The notes under the pieces were generated by a model, which saw only the letters and a program-made list of their open reading frames with translations, made no database searches and was not told where the DNA came from. This document shows, in pieces, positions 1-8,565 of a stretch of DNA of 64,000 nucleotides. How positions within the stretch are numbered: position 1 is the first letter of the stretch; each line of letters opens with the position of its first letter. A program made the position numbers and the translations under genes. The DNA comes from Saprospirales bacterium GYS_P2D (GTDB taxonomy: Bacteria; Bacteroidota; Bacteroidia; Chitinophagales; Saprospiraceae): assembly GCA_009833045.1 (NCBI GenBank), contig WUUP01000008.1, positions 124,001-188,000 on the forward strand, read 5' to 3'.

Positions 1-56
1 ACTTCGATGAGGCCATCTTGGATATCGATGAGGATGAGAGCTGGTCTCTTGGATAG
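1..56 (+). CDS. C-terminal tail of an unknown protein (partial)
   Basis: The frame beginning at base 3 is open from the window edge to a TAG at 54-56 and encodes an acidic tail rich in Asp and Glu that ends in Trp-Ser-Leu-Gly. The next gene starts about 50 bases downstream on the same strand. An open frame this short could be chance, but its position just before a same-strand gene fits the end of an upstream gene. No function can be inferred. Confidence 0.4.
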   Translation, partial: FDEAILDIDEDESWSLG

Positions 57-107
57 TGTCATAAGCTTTTATTAATACCATTTTTCGAGCGCACAAATTA
101 GTTAGTT

Positions 108-1925
108 TTGCCGACTATGAATCAGCGAATCAGTGAATATCAAGAGCTAATCAAAAAGTATACAGATCTGGCTACGAGCGAAGGCAAACGAAGCTTCAAT
201 CTCTCACTACTCCGTCTGGCCGTCCTGATTGCTACCATCGCCATGGTGATTGTCAGTCTTGATAGACCTTTGTTTCTATTGATAGGTATTGTCGGATTTG
301 GAGCGATCCTTTTTGTTTATATCGTGATGCAGCAGCAGCGTGCAGATCGGGCAAAGCGTCAGGCAGAAATGGCAGTAAAAATCAATGAAAATGAGATCAA
401 CTGTCTTGAGCATTTTGAAAATCAATACTCTGACGGTAGCGAGTATGATCTGCCCAAGCACTACTACACGGGTGATCTTGATGTCTTTGGGCAGCCATCA
501 CTATTCGGACTGATCAATCGCTGTCGGACCTATGATGGACATCAGTATCTCAGTCAGTGGCTATCCCAGATCGAGGATCGGAAGACTATCGTCGAGCGAC
601 AAACTGCTGTCCAAGAGCTCGAGCCTATGGTCAAATGGCGCCAGCGACTGGCGAATCATCTATATACATTACAAGATCATAGCGCTAATCCAGCGGATTT
701 GCTTGAGTCACTTCTACAACAAGATGTAGCATGGGCGGATAAGATATGGATACGTATCTGGTCGATCTTGACGCCATTGCTATGGATCGGGATAGGAGTA
801 CTATATTATTTTGACGGGGATATCGGATATGTGACCGCCAGTGCTTTGGCTATAGCCAATATAGGTATCATGCTCTACTATGGCGGCCGGGTCTCTGATG
901 TGCAGGGACATCTCTCGGCAGCGGTCGTACAGCTCAGTGAATACTCCGATAGTCTGCAGCATATCATGCGCCAAGACTATCAGTCAGACTATATCAATCA
1001 GGACCTCCAGCCACTTAAAAATACAAGTGAAGACGGACATCCAGTCTCACAGCTGAAAGAGCTGAAAGGGATCATAGATCGGATGGACTATCGACTGAAT
1101 ATGATCGTAGGATTCTTGCTCAATGTCTTTTTGCTCTGGGATCTGAGGATCATCAAGCAGCTTGGACAGTGGCAATCATCGAATCAGGATATCCTGCATC
1201 AAGTATTCGGACTCATCGGCAAAATGGAAGCCCTCAGTAGCCTCGCCACCTGGTCGTACAATCATCCAGAGTATCAATATGCCGAGTTGAGCGAAGCCTC
1301 ATTTGAGCTATCAGGTACAGAAATGGGACATCCGCTGCTGGATAGAGGACATCATGTTAAAAATAGCTTTACCAAGACAGCTCAGGACCCGATCACCATC
1401 ATCACCGGCTCTAATATGTCTGGTAAAAGTACTTTCCTCAGGACGGTCGGGGTGAATATGATCTTAGCCTATGCGGGGACGAGAGTCTGTGCAAGCTCGC
1501 TTCGGACCTCAGTAGTGCAGCTCATCAGCTACATGCGTATCAAGGATGCGCTCGAGGAGAGTGTCAGCACTTTCAAAGCTGAGCTCAATCGAGTAGAGAT
1601 GATCCTGAGCCAGATCCGTACAGGAGCGCCGAGTCTCATACTCATCGATGAGATGCTCCGAGGGACTAACTCTAAAGACAAACTCAAAGGCTCCATAGGT
1701 ATCACCAAAAAGCTCATGGAGAGCGGAGCATACGCTATGATAGCTACTCACGATATTCAGCTCGCAGAGCTTGGTAGAGACTACCCAGATCATATTAAAA
1801 ACTATTATTTCGATATTGATTTTGAAGATGGAGATCTCCGCTTTGACTATGAGCTCAAAGAGGGCATCTGCGAAAACTTTAATGCCAGCTATCTCATCAG
1901 TCAGCTCGGCATAGAGATGGAATGA
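108..1925 (+). CDS. Membrane-anchored MutS-family ATPase
   Basis: The protein has 605 residues from the TTG at 108; an ATG at 117 is an equally good start. It ends in a MutS-type ATPase domain with Walker A GSNMSGKST (434-442), Walker B ILIDE (511-515) and a THD switch near residue 545. The N-terminal half has two hydrophobic pairs, near 32-74 and 214-260, that read as membrane segments, followed by a helical lever-like region. At about 600 residues it is much shorter than MutS (about 850) and lacks the mismatch-recognition domain; it also lacks the Smr tail of MutS2. Such short MutS-like proteins are common in Bacteroidota and are usually labelled DNA mismatch repair, but nothing here shows mismatch binding. 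The AraC gene follows 25 bp downstream. Confidence 0.85.
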   Translation: MPTMNQRISEYQELIKKYTDLATSEGKRSFNLSLLRLAVLIATIAMVIVSLDRPLFLLIGIVGFGAILFVYIVMQQQRADRAKRQAEMAVKINENEINCLEHFENQYSDGSEYDLPKHYYTGDLDVFGQPSLFGLINRCRTYDGHQYLSQWLSQIEDRKTIVERQTAVQELEPMVKWRQRLANHLYTLQDHSANPADLLESLLQQDVAWADKIWIRIWSILTPLLWIGIGVLYYFDGDIGYVTASALAIANIGIMLYYGGRVSDVQGHLSAAVVQLSEYSDSLQHIMRQDYQSDYINQDLQPLKNTSEDGHPVSQLKELKGIIDRMDYRLNMIVGFLLNVFLLWDLRIIKQLGQWQSSNQDILHQVFGLIGKMEALSSLATWSYNHPEYQYAELSEASFELSGTEMGHPLLDRGHHVKNSFTKTAQDPITIITGSNMSGKSTFLRTVGVNMILAYAGTRVCASSLRTSVVQLISYMRIKDALEESVSTFKAELNRVEMILSQIRTGAPSLILIDEMLRGTNSKDKLKGSIGITKKLMESGAYAMIATHDIQLAELGRDYPDHIKNYYFDIDFEDGDLRFDYELKEGICENFNASYLISQLGIEME

Positions 1926-1950
1926 TACTGTAAAAAAAACTACCAATGTC

Positions 1951-2793
1951 ATGACACAACTTATACCTCGGTCTGCTGATTTTGACATTCAGCTACAGCT
2001 GATGGAGGATATCTATGATCGGAGTGATGGTGGGGTAGATGTAGCTCATCGGCATGACTATTATACCTTGCTATTCGTACAGCGAGCTGAGGGGTATCAC
2101 ACGATTGACTACGAGCAGTTTATGTTTGGGGAGCGACAGGTACATTTTGTGAGTCCAGGGCAGGTACATCAGGTGGCGCTATCAGATCGACCACGTGGAT
2201 TAGTACTGACCTTCAGTAGAGATTTTTTGATCAGATATGGAATCCCTCAGCGCTTTATCAGCGATATCAATCTTTTTCAAGAGATAGGTCACTGTCCTCC
2301 ATTGTCCCTCGATGAGGACAGCTATCAGCGCCTGTGTCGTATCGTCTCTGATATGCAAGAGTGCCAAGCTCATCAGCTCCAATATGGACAGAGAGCGATG
2401 GCTGCATTACTCCAGTTGTTTTTGATCTACTGCAATAATAGTCTGGGTATGAATGTGGCACAAACGGATAGTGAACATAAGGGAGTCTGTATCCTTAGGG
2501 ACTTCAAAGATCTCGTCGAGCAGCGATATGCAGACTGGCATATGGTCAAGCAGTATGCCTCCGAAATTCATATAACTCCGAAGCATCTCAGTCAGACTGT
2601 CAAAGATCTCACTGGCCGAGTAGCCAAAGCCCATATACAAGATAGAATCATCTTAGAGGCTAAGCGACTACTGCTACATACCGATCTGTCTATCAAGGAG
2701 ATAGCTTTATTAGTTGGGTTTGAAGAGCCATTGCATTTTAGTTCTTTTTTTAAAAAAGGAGTGGGTGTCTCTCCGAGTCAGTTTAGAGCGTAG
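1951..2793 (+). CDS. AraC-family transcriptional regulator
   Basis: This 280-residue protein has an N-terminal cupin-like sensing domain with a His-Arg-His-Asp stretch near residue 31, as in AraC-type effector pockets. The C-terminal 100 residues carry the two helix-turn-helix motifs of the family: the first around the KHLSQTVK stretch, the second in the signature that ends GVSPSQFR. It lies 25 bp after the MutS-like gene and about 110 bp before the pirin gene on the same strand. The pirin gene is a plausible target, since regulators often sit beside their targets, but that is inference from position. The effector is unknown. Confidence 0.9.
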   Translation: MTQLIPRSADFDIQLQLMEDIYDRSDGGVDVAHRHDYYTLLFVQRAEGYHTIDYEQFMFGERQVHFVSPGQVHQVALSDRPRGLVLTFSRDFLIRYGIPQRFISDINLFQEIGHCPPLSLDEDSYQRLCRIVSDMQECQAHQLQYGQRAMAALLQLFLIYCNNSLGMNVAQTDSEHKGVCILRDFKDLVEQRYADWHMVKQYASEIHITPKHLSQTVKDLTGRVAKAHIQDRIILEAKRLLLHTDLSIKEIALLVGFEEPLHFSSFFKKGVGVSPSQFRA

Positions 2794-2902
2794 TTCACCT
2801 TGTTTCCGACATTTTTATATATGTCGCCGTCATAATGCTATGGTCTGGTGTTAGTTGATATCTCATATTTGTAGTGTATCTACTTAATCAAAGCTGTAAG
2901 TC

Positions 2903-3784
2903 ATGGACAGAAAAAACTTCATCAAAAAATCACTTTTAGGAGGTCTCAGCGTAGCCGCTGGAGCGAATACGCTGAAGGCGAAAAATGTCAAACTAAAGAA
3001 GTCGACATATGACGAAATGATACAGCAAGTAGGATTCAATCATTTACCCACTCAAGAAATAAAAACTATGAAATCAGTATTGCACAAAGCAGACACACGT
3101 GGACATGCCAATCATGGATGGCTGGACTCTCATCACACATTTAGTTTTGCGAATTATTACAATCCTGAGCGAATGAATTTTGGAGTACTAAGAGTGCTCA
3201 ATGATGATATTGTAGCAGGCGGTCGAGGCTTTAGTACGCATCCTCATGACAATATGGAGATCATATCTATCCCGCTCAGTGGGGATCTCGAGCACAAAGA
3301 CAGCATGGGTAATGTCGCAACCATCAAAGCTGGGGATGTGCAAGTAATGAGCGCGGGTACAGGCGTCTACCATAGTGAGTACAACAAGAATAAAGAAGAT
3401 GAAGTCAGATTTTTACAGATATGGGTATTCCCCAATAAGAAAGATGTGACTCCAAGATATGATCAGATTACTCTTGATAACAATGAGGCTTTATCTGGCT
3501 TTCAGCAGATATTATCTCCAGATCAAGATGATGCTGGTGTATGGATACATCAGGACGCATGGTTTCATATAGGAGATCTGGCTCCTGACTACAGCGGCAG
3601 CTACAGTGTTAAAAAAGATGGAAATGGTATTTATACGTTCGTTCTTGAGGGAGAGGTCAGTATTAATGGTCAAATACTCAAGAAAAGAGATGGATATGGT
3701 GTATGGGATGTAGACGATATAGATATCAAATCTAATAGCGAAGGCCGTGTCCTACTCATGGATGTCCCAATGCAGCTCAGCTAA
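2903..3784 (+). CDS. Pirin-family protein with a Tat-like leader
   Basis: The 293-residue protein is a bicupin of the pirin family. The four expected metal ligands are visible: H113 and H115 in STHPHDN, H157 and E159 in YHSEYN. Some family members show quercetin 2,3-dioxygenase activity; others act as regulators. Unlike typical pirins, about 55 residues precede the conserved start. They open with MDRKNFIKKSLLGG, which resembles the Tat leaders (R/K-x-F-I-K) of Bacteroidota exported proteins. An internal ATG at 3068 (MKSVLHKADTRGHANHGW) would give a normal cytosolic pirin, so the start matters. The long form is favoured because the leader is coherent and follows a plausible upstream region. 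A 275-bp gap follows. Confidence 0.85.
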   Translation: MDRKNFIKKSLLGGLSVAAGANTLKAKNVKLKKSTYDEMIQQVGFNHLPTQEIKTMKSVLHKADTRGHANHGWLDSHHTFSFANYYNPERMNFGVLRVLNDDIVAGGRGFSTHPHDNMEIISIPLSGDLEHKDSMGNVATIKAGDVQVMSAGTGVYHSEYNKNKEDEVRFLQIWVFPNKKDVTPRYDQITLDNNEALSGFQQILSPDQDDAGVWIHQDAWFHIGDLAPDYSGSYSVKKDGNGIYTFVLEGEVSINGQILKKRDGYGVWDVDDIDIKSNSEGRVLLMDVPMQLS

Positions 3785-3890
3785 AATTACAGTCACTTTT
3801 TAGTTAAAATTAGGGTCAAAACAGCAATACCTATTTCTTCTGATTTGGATAGGATTTATCTTCGATGGACTAATATAGACCGTCAGAAAG

Positions 3891-3972
3891 GCTCCGGTCA
3901 TCAGTATCTGAACGCACCACATCATAGGTGGATCTGCGACTCTCGCTCAGGGAGTCGGACTGATACAGGAGC
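3891..3972 (+). other. Nested inverted repeats, possible structured RNA
   Basis: In the 275-bp gap between the pirin and SET genes, four complementary segments nest in order: GCTCC/GGAGC (3891-3895 with 3968-3972), GTATC/GATAC (3904-3908 with 3962-3966), CACC/GGTG (3915-3918 with 3927-3930) and CGACTC/GAGTCG (3937-3942 with 3952-3957). This could fold as an outer stem with two inner hairpins. The stems are short, so chance is possible, and I do not recognise a known riboswitch or ribozyme core. Confidence 0.25.
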
Positions 3973-4059
3973 TATTCTTTTAGCTTTTATGATGTTGTGA
4001 TTCAGTGTTTTATATGTTAGTGTTTTTATTTATGTAAATCACTTTTTCATTTATATATC

Positions 4060-4659
4060 ATGATACATCCATATACAGAGTTGAAGTTTATCAGCCGAGA
4101 GATCGGCTATGGCGTGGTCGCTACAGCATTCATACCAGCGGGTACTATCACATGGGCATTAGATGCATTGGATAGAGAGTTTACGCCGGGAGATTTTCAA
4201 AAGATGACTCCGCTTTACCAAGATATTTTGGACACCTATACCTTTAGAAATAATAAAGGGAATCTCGTCCTCTGTTGGGACAATGGTCGCTATGTCAATC
4301 ACAGTTTTAACTCTAACTGTCTGACGACAGCCTATGATTTTGAGATAGCTATCAGAGACATACATCCAGGCGAGCAGCTCACGGATGACTATGGATATCT
4401 GAATATTGCTCATCCATTCAGAGCCTCTGACGAAGGGACCCGGAGGAAAGTGGTCTATCCAGACGACCTTTTGAAGTATTATAAAGTCTGGGATAAAAAG
4501 ATCCAGAAAGTATTTCATAAGATCGTTAAGCTGGACCAACCCTTGAGAGAAGTATTGTCTGAAGAGATCTGGGAGCAGGTCATACAGGTGATAGAAAATA
4601 AAGAACCACTCCAATCAATACTTAATAATTATTATGACAAGCAAGGGGTGGTCAACTGA
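4060..4659 (+). CDS. SET-domain protein (putative lysine methyltransferase)
   Basis: The 199-residue protein is almost entirely a SET domain. It has an N-terminal GYGVVAT segment, the catalytic RYVNHS motif (N80-H81-S82) followed by a Cys at 87, and the GEQLTDDYG motif ending at 112. These form the S-adenosylmethionine and lysine sites in SET enzymes. Bacterial SET proteins of this size are sporadic and their substrates are mostly unknown. The gene stands alone, with a 275-bp upstream gap, and its last 8 bp overlap the convergent end of the minus-strand operon at 4652. Methyltransferase activity is inferred from the motifs; the target cannot be read. Confidence 0.8.
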   Translation: MIHPYTELKFISREIGYGVVATAFIPAGTITWALDALDREFTPGDFQKMTPLYQDILDTYTFRNNKGNLVLCWDNGRYVNHSFNSNCLTTAYDFEIAIRDIHPGEQLTDDYGYLNIAHPFRASDEGTRRKVVYPDDLLKYYKVWDKKIQKVFHKIVKLDQPLREVLSEEIWEQVIQVIENKEPLQSILNNYYDKQGVVN

Positions 4660-6313
4660 TACGCTCGTCATACCATAGAGCAGCAAGACTAATGATCAAT
4701 AGTGAGATCCACCACAGCGGTGAGATCTCTGTGTAGTAGGTAGAGAGATGAGTAGAGCTCTCGGATGTTTCGTTTCGACTGAGGAGTCTGAGAGCTTGAC
4801 CATTTTGATACGCTCGGAGAGCCGCCCAGCTATCTGCTGGATGGACGTAGTATTCTATGGATTCTTGATCATTGATAGTCAGTGTATTGTATCCTGATTT
4901 GGGATTTACCTCGATAGTAGCAGCGCCATCGATCAGCGGACTATTAGACCAATACATTTCGGTAGAGTCAATCCGTGGTGACCAGTCTGTAGATTCGCTT
5001 ATCACCAATAGTTTATTATTCTCTTCCGCCCATATCCACTCCGGGCTGATGATAGCAGAGCGTTCGTCATAGGCGGCGTATACACTGGAGAATATCTGCG
5101 CCCAGAGTGATTGGTACAGATCTGCTTGATCCTCAAGTAGGAGTGGATAGCTCTGATCGATAGCGATGATAGCTATGTGACCTAATCCATATCTACGCTC
5201 ATAGGCCGTGGTCACCTTGTTGGTTTTGATAGTTCGCCAAGAAGATGAAGACAGTAGATTATATTGATTGAGCTTTATATCCTTAGGAGTGTCGGTGAGG
5301 AGAGTTGAGGATAGCTTAGAGATTCGACTATTTTGTATGCCTTCTGCTTCTTGATTTGCTGCTGTCGGTCGGATGATCAGTCCTTTGCCCTGATCAGAGA
5401 CAGCGTTGAGTATTGTACGACGCTCTGAGGCATTGAGGTGATTCCATACGGGTATATCGATGAGTAGGAAGTTATACGGATCTATTGCTTTTCTATTGAT
5501 ATGATCCAGCGATGCTTCTGCGATATTGCTATAGCTATATTGATATTTCCCTGTGGTAATCTCGCTGCGCTGAGCAAATCCATTCCCATCTGCTATCCAA
5601 TGATTCTTGAGATAGTTAGACTCATAGTTGGGATAGGCTGATAGCTGTAGGAGATTCCATTTTGATTTAGGATAGACATTGATGGGTAGTTGCTCAGTGA
5701 TCGTGTCTTGATCGACGATAGCGCTGATATCGATGAGATATCGACCTGCTGGGAGACTTGGTCCATTGACGGCATATTGTTGGTCTGACACGACTGATTG
5801 TTCGCTATACTCTGTGGGACCCGAGAGAATTATAGTCGATACTTTGTCGGTCGTTTTTCCATAGATTGTCCAAGAGTCATCAGCTGATATGTAGGGGACA
5901 TTCACCTCGAAGATGCCCTGAGGTAGGCTATCTATGTGTAGTTCGATCGGATATGTATTCAAGAGTTTGGCATCTGCTGATTTAATATTGATGTCAGTGA
6001 TGTGTACTCTATCTATCTGCTGTGATACGGGGTCATTTATGAGCTGATGCACATTAACAAACCTTTGATCGTTTAATTCTGCGCCATTGGCCGAGATGGT
6101 GGCAGTGGACCGCTCGATTTGTTTTTCTTGCTCTATGGCAGGGCGCAATATCAGCAAAATCAGAGCTATCAGAGCGATCAGCATCCACGCTGCCCTACGT
6201 AGCAGTACAGACCTACTGATATGGCTACTCATCCAGAGTAGTGATAGGAGATAGACTACAAATAATATTGCTCCTAAAGCCCATATAGACATATCCTGAT
6301 TCATCCAGATCAT
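4652..6313 (-). CDS. Membrane protein at the end of the BatA/MoxR operon
   Basis: The 553-residue protein has two N-terminal membrane segments (about residues 9-28 and 39-60), a long periplasmic-looking region, and one C-terminal membrane segment (about 530-546). This is the plan of the BatA-like proteins encoded upstream, without the von Willebrand MIDAS motif. A middle stretch resembles the glutamine-amidotransferase-like fold found in large members of this family, but I cannot name a domain. Its start overlaps the end of the DUF4175-like gene by 4 bp (ATGA), which indicates translational coupling. It probably serves the same envelope complex. Function unknown. Confidence 0.75.
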   Translation of the reverse strand: MIWMNQDMSIWALGAILFVVYLLSLLWMSSHISRSVLLRRAAWMLIALIALILLILRPAIEQEKQIERSTATISANGAELNDQRFVNVHQLINDPVSQQIDRVHITDINIKSADAKLLNTYPIELHIDSLPQGIFEVNVPYISADDSWTIYGKTTDKVSTIILSGPTEYSEQSVVSDQQYAVNGPSLPAGRYLIDISAIVDQDTITEQLPINVYPKSKWNLLQLSAYPNYESNYLKNHWIADGNGFAQRSEITTGKYQYSYSNIAEASLDHINRKAIDPYNFLLIDIPVWNHLNASERRTILNAVSDQGKGLIIRPTAANQEAEGIQNSRISKLSSTLLTDTPKDIKLNQYNLLSSSSWRTIKTNKVTTAYERRYGLGHIAIIAIDQSYPLLLEDQADLYQSLWAQIFSSVYAAYDERSAIISPEWIWAEENNKLLVISESTDWSPRIDSTEMYWSNSPLIDGAATIEVNPKSGYNTLTINDQESIEYYVHPADSWAALRAYQNGQALRLLSRNETSESSTHLSTYYTEISPLWWISLLIISLAALWYDERIS

Positions 6314-8565
6314 GGGGCTACTTTTTTAGCGATCTGGAGGCTGATGTCATGGACGGTGCGTCTTGACTGTTTAACTTCTTCAGCTTCAGCTGGAAGGATA
6401 TCGATCAGCAAGGATCTCAGAGATGAGATGAGTGCAGCATCATAGTCTCGGTATCTCGTCCTCAGATCCGATAGTAGAGGCAGGATTTCTGGCCTATCGA
6501 TAGCTATCGGGAGCATCGCTTGCTCCAGCTGACTGAGGGTATTACCATAGTCAGCGGCTCCGATATCTTGGAGCTCTGCTATTGCATTTTTGATAGCTTC
6601 ATATGGATCACTCATGCTGATCTCACGAGATGTCGCAGGGGAAATGATCTCATCGAGATCTCCAGATAGGCGCTTTTCTGCCTCTTTGATGACTGGCGGG
6701 TCAAATCCTATGCGATGAACATATATACGAGCGTGATTTTTGATCTCTTGGAGTAGCTCGAGGCTCGCATACTGATAGGGCAGTGAGGTCGCTGGATCAT
6801 AGAGGCGCAGATGCAGCTCCGCATCCCACATCTCACTCATGGCGGCTCTCAGCTTGGATTTGACTGATTCATTGTGCAGAGTGTTGGCTTCTTCATTATC
6901 ATGATTGTGAGATAGCTCTGCCACCCAGGATGGTCGTGCCGCATCCTCATCTTTATCATCCATCATGGCGCTTTCATCAGCGTGATCATGATTGTGTGCC
7001 GATGCAGGCGCCTTAGCTGGGCCATGCTCATGGTTTTCATTGTCATGATCGTGCATATAGGCTAATAAGAATGCCTTTTTATCAATCGGATGCGGTTCAT
7101 CGGGATCGTGATCATGGCCGGCATGATCGTCTTCCACTTTGACTTCATTTTGGATGGCTATGCCGCTTTCATTTTCTTCGCCCATGAACTGGCCATACTT
7201 CAGTCTCAGCATTTTCTGATCATAGCCCAATGCATTGCTGGCTTTCTTGAATGAATCCTGAGAGATTAGAGGTCGATCGACTAATAGTTGCTCACTATCG
7301 ATGATGATCTGCCGCTGAGAGCGAAAGAAATCAGGCATTAAGTCTACCTGCATACCCCCGTCGTCCACATACTCGTAGATAGTGGTATCTTGGATCATGA
7401 CAAAATGCGTCACTGACTTAGTCCAATGCTGCTCAAAAGAACAGTTGTCATAAGCTTTCACATAGAAATAAAGCTCGTCTCCAGGCTCCATATCGAGTTC
7501 GGCTGTGCTAAAGGTATAGCTCCCCTGATAGCGACGCTCTCCTTTACTAAATCCCTTTAGCGGAAATGTCTTTTCTCTGAATTTTACAGACTCTCCCTGC
7601 CCTTTAGCGACGGTCCCTGAGATGAAGGCGCTGTCCAGCCCATAGTCATCCGAGACAATGATGGAGAAGGGTATATCATGATTCTCCGCCCATGGAAGGC
7701 GTAAATATTCAGGCTGGCCTGAGATAGCTATTTGAGGAGCTTGGTCTTCGATGACTTTGATAGGGTAGTAATCAGAAGTCCATTCGTGATCATCATGCAT
7801 CAGACCATACTGGTAGAAGTCTGCCGTCCTCAGTACTCGACTATAGCCATAGGGTGGCTGCAGCCGGATAGTATCACCAGCAGAGAGCAGTAAGTAGACT
7901 TGATCGGGATATCCGACGACTTTCATATTCCAAGTGATCTGGCTGCCCTCTGCCACTTCTATAGGACCTGCTGCGGAGCTGCTGGGAGCGATCGCAGTAT
8001 AGCTCGGAGGATCGATGCTGAGACTGGCTACGCTGATATATGCGGTGTCTTTTTCGGGTATAGGAGTCTGATTTACTTCTGACTTTTCTATGCTGATGAT
8101 TGGTACCTCTGTAGTAGATGGCATACTGTCAGAGATGGTCAAGAGACTCACCAATAGAGCGCTCAAAGATCCACCGAGCAGTGTATAGATAGTAGCTGAT
8201 GGTATAGGAGCGTTGATGTCACTTTTGGCGAAGGCCTCTTTCGTCTGATCCTGCTGCCACTGCTGTAGCATATTGAGTTCTGCTCGATCCTGTAGTAGTA
8301 GCTCGGTACTATGCTCCAGTGCTGGCGATTGCTCATTGGCCTGTCGGGTGACCTGCTCGATCGTAGGCCGTCTCCTGCTGTACACATATGCGCTGATCAT
8401 CAGGGTCAGTATCATCATAGCCCCATAGAGCAAGTATGACTCTACTCCAAAGGATCGCAAGCACCAAATACTAATCAGCGCCACAGAGATCGCCGTGAGG
8501 CTGAGCAGTAGATAGTCTCTGCGCCTCCACTGTGTCAGTATGCTATGTGGATGTGGCCCTCTCAT
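6310..8565 (-). CDS. DUF4175-like membrane protein with histidine-rich insert
   Basis: The 751-residue protein starts with two membrane helices (about 18-65) and a third near 130-148. A periplasmic region with beta-rich character and a long helical C-terminal part follow. Its position and layout match the DUF4175-type proteins that sit after BatA in Bacteroidota MoxR operons. Residues about 478-556 form a low-complexity insert with at least 14 His among Asp and Glu (HAGHDHD, MHDHDNENHEHG, HNHDHADE), suited to binding divalent metal. It overlaps its neighbours by 4 bp on both sides. The role in the complex is unknown, and metal binding is inferred from composition alone. Confidence 0.75.
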   Translation of the reverse strand: MRGPHPHSILTQWRRRDYLLLSLTAISVALISIWCLRSFGVESYLLYGAMMILTLMISAYVYSRRRPTIEQVTRQANEQSPALEHSTELLLQDRAELNMLQQWQQDQTKEAFAKSDINAPIPSATIYTLLGGSLSALLVSLLTISDSMPSTTEVPIISIEKSEVNQTPIPEKDTAYISVASLSIDPPSYTAIAPSSSAAGPIEVAEGSQITWNMKVVGYPDQVYLLLSAGDTIRLQPPYGYSRVLRTADFYQYGLMHDDHEWTSDYYPIKVIEDQAPQIAISGQPEYLRLPWAENHDIPFSIIVSDDYGLDSAFISGTVAKGQGESVKFREKTFPLKGFSKGERRYQGSYTFSTAELDMEPGDELYFYVKAYDNCSFEQHWTKSVTHFVMIQDTTIYEYVDDGGMQVDLMPDFFRSQRQIIIDSEQLLVDRPLISQDSFKKASNALGYDQKMLRLKYGQFMGEENESGIAIQNEVKVEDDHAGHDHDPDEPHPIDKKAFLLAYMHDHDNENHEHGPAKAPASAHNHDHADESAMMDDKDEDAARPSWVAELSHNHDNEEANTLHNESVKSKLRAAMSEMWDAELHLRLYDPATSLPYQYASLELLQEIKNHARIYVHRIGFDPPVIKEAEKRLSGDLDEIISPATSREISMSDPYEAIKNAIAELQDIGAADYGNTLSQLEQAMLPIAIDRPEILPLLSDLRTRYRDYDAALISSLRSLLIDILPAEAEEVKQSRRTVHDISLQIAKKVAP

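Noticed and set aside
1509-1988. Long antisense frame within the MutS-like gene
   Set aside because: It is a shadow frame opposite a clear ATPase domain, has no family match, and the sense protein explains the sequence.
3785-4059. tRNA or known riboswitch in the gap before the SET gene
   Set aside because: There is no tRNA-like T-loop sequence and no recognised riboswitch core; only short nested stems were seen.
4159-4614. Antisense frame across the SET gene
   Set aside because: The sense frame carries all SET motifs; the reverse frame has no recognisable domain.
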